A stretch of 64,000 nucleotides of DNA from Sipunculus nudus (Eukaryota > Annelida > Sipuncula > Golfingiida > Sipunculidae). Shown here one piece after another: positions 56,781 through 64,000 of this stretch. Both the position numbers and the translations under genes were made by a program. How positions within the stretch are numbered: position 1 is the stretch's first letter; each line of letters starts with the position of its first letter. The notes under the pieces are model-generated. The model worked only from the letters and a program-made list of their open reading frames with translations, was not told the DNA's origin and ran no database searches. The stretch spans positions 36,350,019 through 36,414,018 of the forward strand of contig CM049306.1 in assembly GCA_026874595.1 (NCBI GenBank). Direction: 5' to 3'.

Positions 56781-57679
56781 ACATATTATCGAATAGTATA
56801 TTAAAAAACTGTGTGCATATTTTGTTAATATGAAGGTTATTTTGCTAAATTTTCAACTCTTTTTTATCATTTATATATGAACATTCTGACGTTTTCTTAG
56901 TATGACATGCATAACTGAAAGATTATTGGGTTTAACCTGAACAAATTTTAAACTGCAATGACGGGAATTACTCAAAATCTTTATATTCACAATTATTGTT
57001 TTACTTTATATTATATTTGTCATTTTCTGTTTGCGCTAGATATCTAATATGGCTGATTTTTAAGAATTGAAATTTAGGCACACTATTAGTCCTAGATCAC
57101 AGATTTGCACGTGATGTTTATTCCTGACTTTTACCTTAACCCCAAGATCGGATGCGCCATTATCGCTCAGATGCATTCTGGAAGGGAATCTTCCGCAGTG
57201 ATCGCCTTACTATGGCATACATCTAATTCGACCCTGTTTCATATGATAAGAATATAAAACGGATGACCAGCCTTGATCTTCTGATAATTCAATAAATCGT
57301 AACAAACAAAACATTCTATACAATACATAACTATAGATTTGTATTTGGTAGAGGACTATATTTTTTTCTTTACCCGAGTGATTGCGCAACAGAGTGCTCG
57401 GGCAACCTCATTACAGACACCATGCGGTCTTCGCTGGGTGATGGTGTTTAATAAGTTTTCATGAATAATGTGCATGGTAGATGTGTAAGTTGCCTACAGA
57501 TTAGTGCTTGGCTGGCAGTCTCTGCTTCAACAAGTCCAGTAACACACTGCAGGACCTAGTAGACACGAAACATACTTCCATCAGAAGAATTGGTGAAAAC
57601 CCGCATGCATGCGTGTCTCACGCAGGTTAGAAATGCAGTTTCGTTGGCTAAAACGACTGGCATTTTTTGTATTTAAACA
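56781..57679. other. gene-free stretch
   Basis: AT-rich; no gene, RNA gene or element is recognised. Confidence 0.5.
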
Positions 57680-58380
57680 ATAAAAAAAGTAAAAATATAG
57701 ATAATCGGAAATCTCTTTTCTAGTATAACCAATTATATATAGTGCTGTTTGCACACAAGTATGTTAAGTATACTTTAAAGGGACATAATCAGGAGCAATA
57801 TTATGGCTACTCTTTCACACTGTCAGTTCAGTTTTGATTTATACAAAGTTTACCAGCAAACCCATTCCAGCGCCTTGTTATGTCTTTGCGTGTTGGTGAC
57901 CAGAGGTCCGATTGTGAGCCGCAACATGTGATGTTTCAGCCAGTATGTACATGTAATACATTAATTGAACCAAGTCAGTCAGGGGATCTTTTGATTAACA
58001 GGTTGTTGCCCGGACGATGCACGCGCTGTGTTATGTTGATTCCTCTAATCGCGCCCGGTGCACTGTTTTTAACACTCGTTTACATGAGTAAGCAAACGGT
58101 TTCAGGGCAATGTTTTGGCAGGTACAAATTTAGTTTAAAGGTAAGAAGTTATTTTTCGTGTCAATGCAACATGCTTTATAGGTGATTGGGCCACTTTAAA
58201 TTAACAATAATCATTTTTGTGCTCTTAGAAGTATCATACGAGACTCGTCGTCGAGCTCTTGCTACCACTTTTATCCGGTCTACAGAGGAACATTAAAAAA
58301 AAATAAAATGTAAATGAAAATGTCAGCGTCCTTTCTAGTATAACCAATTTAAGTGCTGCTCGCAATCAAGACAGTAGGCC
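57680..58380. repeat. direct duplication flanking a TTAA MITE
   Basis: A ~80-base segment (poly-A stretch, then CTTTTCTAGTATAACCAATT, AGTGCTG and GCA-CAAG) occurs before (57680-57765) and after (58290-58375) the MITE at 57779-58195. Confidence 0.7.
57779..58195 (+). mobile_element. TTAA-type MITE family A, diverged full-length copy
   Basis: Flanked by TTAA at 57775-57778 and 58196-58199. Left end AGGGACATAATCAGGAGC; right end (reverse complement) AGTGGCCCAATCACCTAT, the latter nearly identical to the right end of the copy at 13553-14018. The interior is mostly unrelated to that copy, so the two are subfamilies sharing termini. A 101-codon plus-strand frame (57880-58185) has no domain resemblance. 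Confidence 0.7.
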
Positions 58381-58920
58381 TATAAGGAATTCACGTTTAA
58401 TCTCATAACGCAGGTTAAGGGCTGTTATTTGTGGCACGGAAATATGCAAGAACATCTGACCTTTTTGGTATAAGATAAATTGGCAGGTATTATTAATACC
58501 ATCATTACAGTGACAGTGACTCAGTTTAAGCCTATACGAGTGCTCAAGTCTTAATTTCGTACTCGAGTACTCATTGTGAATTAATGGGACTCCAGGACTC
58601 GAGAGCTCGTGTCATCCCCACAGGTATCAACATAACTAATTGTGTATTCGTTTATGGATTTAAAAATGCATTTTATATTTCATAATAATACTTTTTTTAA
58701 ACTTAATGATTATGATGACGGAGAGCTCATAGTAGCTGACGGATATAAGACCAGCAGTGACGATGGATACTGCGCGGTTGCGCAAAAGATATGGATAATA
58801 AAAAAGCACTGAATCCTGCTTAGATATCCTAATATTATGGAAAATCAAGGAGTTATTGTATGGCCATCCCATGGTACGGTTTGCGGAAGATGCTTACATT
58901 GAAAACTATAGGATGTTCAT
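58200..58920. other. gene-free stretch
   Basis: Includes a patch at 58530-58620 with repeated ACTCGAG/GAGTACTC words. No gene is recognised. Confidence 0.45.
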
Positions 58921-59102
58921 AAGCGAATCTAGGAGGAGGGTCCAGGGGGGTCCGGGCCCCTCTTTTCCAGCCGCCGCAACCCTTTTAAGGGGCCCAGACC
59001 CATTTTCCAGCCTAGACCCACTCCTTTTTTTTATCTGAGGAGCTTTTCAAATTTGTCTTTCTCGGTTGGACCCTCCTTTCAGAAACCTTGGATCCGCCCC
59101 TG
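58921..59102 (+). mobile_element. poly(G)/GGATCC element, copy E5
   Basis: AAGCGAATCTAGGAGGAGGG then TCCAGGGGGGTCCGGGCCCC, CCGCCGCAACCCTTTTAAGG, CCCAGACCCATTTTCCAGCC, GTTGGACCC and CCTTGGATCCGCCCCTG. It matches the other copies block by block but its G and C runs are short, so it shows the unit with least slippage. Confidence 0.85.
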
Positions 59103-59958
59103 ATTGTTTTACATACGTACTTGGAGACCTACACTTACTTTTTTCACGTTCATACCTTTTTTGGATCCATCATTATTAGTGGTCTGTTAAAAAGAAATGT
59201 TCCTGGAGAAATAGTAGCGTTCTTAATGCGAACCTATCTGTCAAAATGTGTTGGCGAAAATTCACATGAGCAAAAGATATCATTTATTTCACGAATATGT
59301 CTAGAGGGACGGCCAAAAACAGCCTTCGGTTATGTCATATAGTACCATTTTAAGTGCGATGCTTCAAGTTTAAAGAAGGTGGTGTTAGAGCAATTAAGTG
59401 CTCTCTACGACAAAGAGTAGCTCGTTCCTTCTAATGGAAGTAAAGCGATTTGGGATTTGTTTGAGTACATGTGGAGTTGGTCCGTGGCTGGAGCTGTATC
59501 CTTCTGCCTCTGAAGCAGCTTTGGGATGCGACTTCAGCGGCTGACCTTAATTACCACCAAACCCAGGGCTGGCTGCTGGGTTTGATTGGCTTAAAGGTAT
59601 AAGCCGCCTAGTCGTGAGCGGAGTTCAGCTTGAAGTGGTCCCGCTCGGTTCTGCGTCCCCCAGTAGAAAAAGTAATTGCCAAGCAAAGTAGGATGGTATT
59701 TTGTTGACCAAGCAAACTTAGTCAAATTACCCCAAGTGTGTATAACCTAAACTTTGTTAGTATGATACAAAGATGTCATAAAAAAAGCTTTCTTGAAAAG
59801 TGAAACTTTTATTTTAATTTTGTTACCTGCTTGAAATCCTATGTTTTGCCAACTTTTCTGCAAGATATCGGTCTCTGATTTGGTCAACGCAATTTAGACA
59901 TTCTTTGCTCTAGCTGGATGAATATCTGATAAGAGGATGTCGGTGTAACCTGTATAAA

Positions 59959-59961
<3 letters not shown>
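59103..59961. other. gene-free stretch with a GC-richer patch
   Basis: A patch at 59460-59680 is richer in GC and holds TTAATTACC and a perfect 8-bp-stem inverted repeat. No exon is recognised. Confidence 0.45.
59559..59583. repeat. perfect hairpin-forming inverted repeat
   Basis: AAACCCAG, a 9-base loop, then CTGGGTTT, in the GC-richer patch. Confidence 0.85.
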
Positions 59962-60006
<45 letters not shown>

Positions 60007-60033
60007 GATGTCTCTCTTCTTTTTATGTTCATT

Positions 60034-60070
<37 letters not shown>
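59962..60070. repeat. two (TA)n microsatellites
   Basis: TA runs at about 59962-60008 and 60039-60070, separated by a short CT/TTTA-rich spacer. Confidence 0.95.
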
Positions 60071-60072
<2 letters not shown>

Positions 60073-63000
60073 GAATAAGCTTTCTCTTGTACTTTGTTTC
60101 ACATGATTTTAAAAGGTTTTGAAAATTTAAAATGGAATAAATATACATAAAATACAAAAATACATAATTAGTGTTTTTTAATAAATGAGACATAATAAGT
60201 AATCATAACAATAATAACTATCCAAACCCGAAGCATACACACGAACATGTATGTAAAGACATACGTGCATGCATATATATGCTCCCTCTCTCTCTCTCTC
60301 TTAATGGTACATACACATTTCAAGCATTTTTACGAATCTTCAATAATGCGTATTTGAAATAAAGGGTCACTTGTTTGTCATTGAAACCAATGAATGGCAA
60401 AGAATTGTGGAGACCATGGCTTATTAATATTGCAGGTGATTTATAGAGTGTCTGGGTAGTATTATGTATTAATTGTACCTGGCCATACCCGCACAGTGAC
60501 CTATCCATCATTCTCTCATCCTCTTGTGGCCATCATAAGCCGTCCGCTTTCATCTCTCGGCTCTGCGTGTCTGTGTTAAACTATCTATTCAGCAGCGTCA
60601 TGCATGTCTATGGCTGGCTGACTGTAAGCTTGGTATTACATGCATAATTTGTTCGTTCTAAGTTCCCTGCGGAGACCTCACGTTATCCAGAACTTTTCCT
60701 TGCTTACCTTGTTCCTTGTCTCGGGACTTTTTATCTATAAAACAAACTCTCCTAAAATCAACAATTATTGGATAATGATCTACGCTTTGAACACAACGCG
60801 TGACTGCCCGGGGCCTTCCACTTACACGCTGTGAGAAATGAAAGGATTCTTCAGGTTTGCAAGTTGCCAAACACGCAGCAATTGGACGCAGGGGAAGGTA
60901 AAATCTGAAGTGATTCCGACCATGCGTAGCTCGAAAATAAAATCTGATTGGCTCAGCGAGTAAACAAAAAAATGGCTGCGCCCATACGGATATCGTTGCG
61001 CGGCACTGCAAGACAGGAAGTTTGCAACAGTGGGGTTAATTAACTTACCTCAAGGCCGCACCAGCAAGTTAGTATAGAGACTGTCCTGAAAGGTACGATT
61101 GCTTCCTGTGTATTCCAACAGGGATGATCAAATATTACGCAGGAGGGAATTAAACAGAGGCAGCACCGTCTGGTGGCCAAACCTGACGGACAACCGCGGT
61201 GTCGTGCAGCGGCTATTGGAGCGAATAGTTGAGCATAGCGTAACCGCTGCTTATTGAGCGTAGATCATGATCCTGTAAGTTTATATTAATGATGAGTTAT
61301 TTAATGGCCCAAATTAGTATACTCGGCATTTAGGATTTCTATGCCTGCTACTTGTACCAGTAGTTTTGACATGTTAATTAAGGATTGGCCTAACGATGTC
61401 AATTGGCCAAACTATCGACACATATCTGCGACCACTGACACTAATTGTTCGGGTGGACTACAGTGTTTGCATAAATCAACACAGTAGTGAAAATAAGACC
61501 TCAGATTATTAAATGGTCTATAAAACCTGACGTCAGCAACGAGCCTTTTTTGTTGGGTTATTATCAAAGCATCTGTCTTGTAATTATTATAACTTGAAAG
61601 CACTTACAGATCGCATTACTGCCCCAACATTCTGATTCATCATCAGATCCGGAATATTAATTCAAGCCGAAAGAGACTCGATGGCTGCATCTCAGGTCAG
61701 CTCTGTCAGCTAAACAAATACGACTTAAATTAGGTCACTCAAATGCAAATTCATGCAAATACGATGTAGCCATAACTTGATATACTCCAAAATTCAAAAC
61801 CGGTAGCGGGAATAATTGGCCATCATATGTTCTGTCACGTATGATATCTTCTATCAGGGAAGGAGTCGGGAAGGACTCAAAGTGACTATATAAAAACTGA
61901 AACACTATACATGTAGCAAAAAGGGCCCGCAGAGTATAAAAAGTTGAATTCTGTAAGTAACCTGTCTACACGATCATGCAGGAAAACTGTATTAAGGTAT
62001 CGGATTGCCAAGAAAATTTCATTAGATAAATCCAGACAGAACGGAATTTATTTTATTTTATGTACGAATCACTATGAAGGAGATATTTTCATACTTTTAA
62101 CATACACATATAGGCCTATGAAAGAAAATATCACGTATGGACGCTGTGCGCAAACTGAAGTGAATTTGACGAGCATTTGAGTGTATTAAAGCGTTCCCTT
62201 AATCAGCTTATTATAAACTCTTTAGAACTAGTAATATTCGTCAGTAACTTCTATCAGTACATATATACCTAATGGCCGTCCGATTAATTTCAGAGAAAAA
62301 AAGACCAAAACCTATCTATATTTCCGAATATAATGCAACTGCATGTGGACCATGTCAGATCTGAGTGTTTTTTAACAAATTGATCAATAAAACTGCACCT
62401 TCACATGTTCAAATATGTGCAAGTTCATATGTCAACAAAATATCCTCTTCTGTATGTGAACATAATTTTTTGTGTGTATTATGTAAACGCAAATTAAAAA
62501 ATGACGGGGTCAGTCATTTAGATGTGTCAATGTATATGGCTGGGGGTGTTTTCGTTCCACAAACATATTCCTGTTCATATTTCTGTTCATGAACAGAGAG
62601 CTTTTTTTGCGCACGACCATATTCCTTTTCATTGTTCAAGAAAAACGTAACCAAATCCTGTTTGCTTCATTTTTGCTACCGGGAACAAGAACATGTTCAG
62701 AGAAGGAAAACACGCCCCTGATGTAAACTGTGTACGTTTTGCCTGTAAATCTGGGTTGATATCTATCATTTCCGTGAAAGTGGTTTAAAAACGTATTTTT
62801 CATGAAAGGATTGTATTGGCATACGTGATAAGTGGCTGGTCAATGTTTATCCGTCTCCTAATTTCTTGTGTTTCTTATATAACAGTTATGTTCTTTGTCA
62901 GTTTGTTAATTTACCGTGAATTTCTATTTCAGTTTCGCATTTACACTCATTTAAAGTGAGGTACGCTGAATTAAGTATTATATGTTCTTCTTAATAGCTG

Positions 63001-64000
63001 TCTACTATCATATAATTTATCACGAAGTATTTTGACGCAATGAGAACATCTAGTTATTATATATGGATATTGAAACTTCTATCAAAGAGTGTTAAATGAT
63101 CATATTACACTCTTTGCCTCAACAGGAAAAAGGGCTCTCCAATTTTAATGACATACAGACCATCACAAAGTAAAGGCCATATATTGGATTGTTTGTTTAA
63201 AGTACATTGTCAAATGTTAACAAATGGCATTTTCAGAACGTCCGCTGGTTTATTGTGCATCTCCAGCACTATGTTTTTTCTTGCTGCAGCTAGGATGCGA
63301 TTTCTTTCGGACTTCCATCACGCATTTTGAATCAGTTTAGTACTTAATGAGTTGCCCCTTTTTTGTACATTACGATTTTTTCCCAGAAAGAACAACCGTT
63401 TTCAAACCCTTGGGCTTCTCACAGACCATGCAGTGCAATAAAAACAAGTGAAAACTTTTTACACCGGTACGCTCAAACGAAGCTTCTAAGCCTCGCACAG
63501 TATATTTATACAAATATAGATATACGGCTCAGAACAGCGGAGCCAATGTTTTCTCTTATCAGAATTCTACTTTATAATTCTCCTGAGGTTTAAATTAGCT
63601 CCAACTACGGATGTTTTACTTTTCTAATTGGTTTCATATTTATGGACCGCTGCATGCAGTGAGAAATGATAACATGTCGAGTAAATCATTCAGTCGTTTT
63701 CAGCTTCAGTAAGGAAACGAGAGCAAATTTATCACCGTATCGACCGGGCTGTGTATATGCCAGCGTAATTATATCGTTGGGGATATTCTATTTCATTTGT
63801 ACATGCAAGTCTAATTGGCTTTATTTAATTAATCGTCCCAAGGGATACTGGGATGGATGCTCCCTCTCTCAATCATCCTTAAATACATTCATCTAAATTC
63901 GTTTTCCCTGTTTTAATGTTGTATCTGGCAGTACCGGCTATAGACTGGTCCTCCGCTCCGTTAACGTAAGGCTAGGAACAAATATCTGGTTATATTTTAA
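60071..64000. other. gene-free stretch to window end
   Basis: No gene is recognised. A promoter-like patch lies at 60900-61020. Paired ATGCAAAT octamers are near 61743 and 61754. The rest is AT-rich desert. Confidence 0.45.
62582..62597. repeat. 16-bp perfect palindrome
   Basis: TCTGTTCATGAACAGA reads identically on both strands. Confidence 0.9.

Noticed and set aside
61165-61185. CTCF-like site near CCGTCTGGTGGCC
   Set aside because: Only the core resembles the consensus; one partial match in 64 kb is expected by chance.
1-64000. CRISPR arrays, prokaryotic operons, phage or viral genes
   Set aside because: No direct-repeat/spacer structure, no dense gene runs and no viral protein motifs were seen. 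Composition and transposons are those of an animal nuclear genome.

Overview
The window reads as a stretch of nuclear genome from an animal with large introns and intergenic space. It is AT-rich, full of (TA)n microsatellites, poly(G)/poly(C) runs and decayed transposons, and has almost no long open frames. A tRNA-derived SINE with perfect A and B boxes, a non-LTR reverse transcriptase relic, TTAA-flanked and hAT-like non-autonomous transposons and an NHL-repeat protein gene all fit a marine invertebrate. A lophotrochozoan such as a mollusc is my best guess, but nothing in the window proves it. There are no operons, ribosome binding sites, CRISPR arrays, rRNAs or phage genes.

Two segments look genuinely coding. 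(1) A single open frame at 18919-19821 on the minus strand encodes a 300-residue six-bladed NHL beta-propeller. Its 3' flank is a tandem duplication that ends 8 bases from the stop codon. (2) A probable first coding exon at 48974-49099 on the plus strand has 42 codons, an in-frame stop upstream, a good start context and a consensus splice donor in phase 0. The rest of that gene would lie beyond a very long intron, probably outside the window.

Layout: 1-9 kb holds a LINE relic, the first poly(G)-rich element, a nested pair of TTAA transposons, a GC-rich unexplained block, a SINE and an inverted-repeat element. 9-17 kb holds a 36-bp minisatellite with mucin-like coding potential, a second complete TTAA transposon, a ~278-bp higher-order tandem array built around GGTGGCGCCACC, and a 100-bp tandem duplication. 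17-20 kb holds a perfect NRF1-like palindrome, a (CT)n(TA)n microsatellite and the NHL gene. 22-28 kb holds an hAT-like repeat carrying a younger poly(G) element, a TCGTA-dense element and a subrepeat-rich block. 28-44 kb is mostly gene desert with scattered repeats and one homeodomain/POU motif cluster. 44-54 kb has GC-rich islands around the putative first exon. 54-64 kb is desert with another TTAA transposon, the last poly(G) element and further tandem repeats.

I found no multi-gene system. The most informative material is the set of non-autonomous transposon families, several of them repeated within the window, and the nested insertions that order them in time. Most functional statements about non-coding blocks are inference from motif content; conservation and expression data would be decisive.
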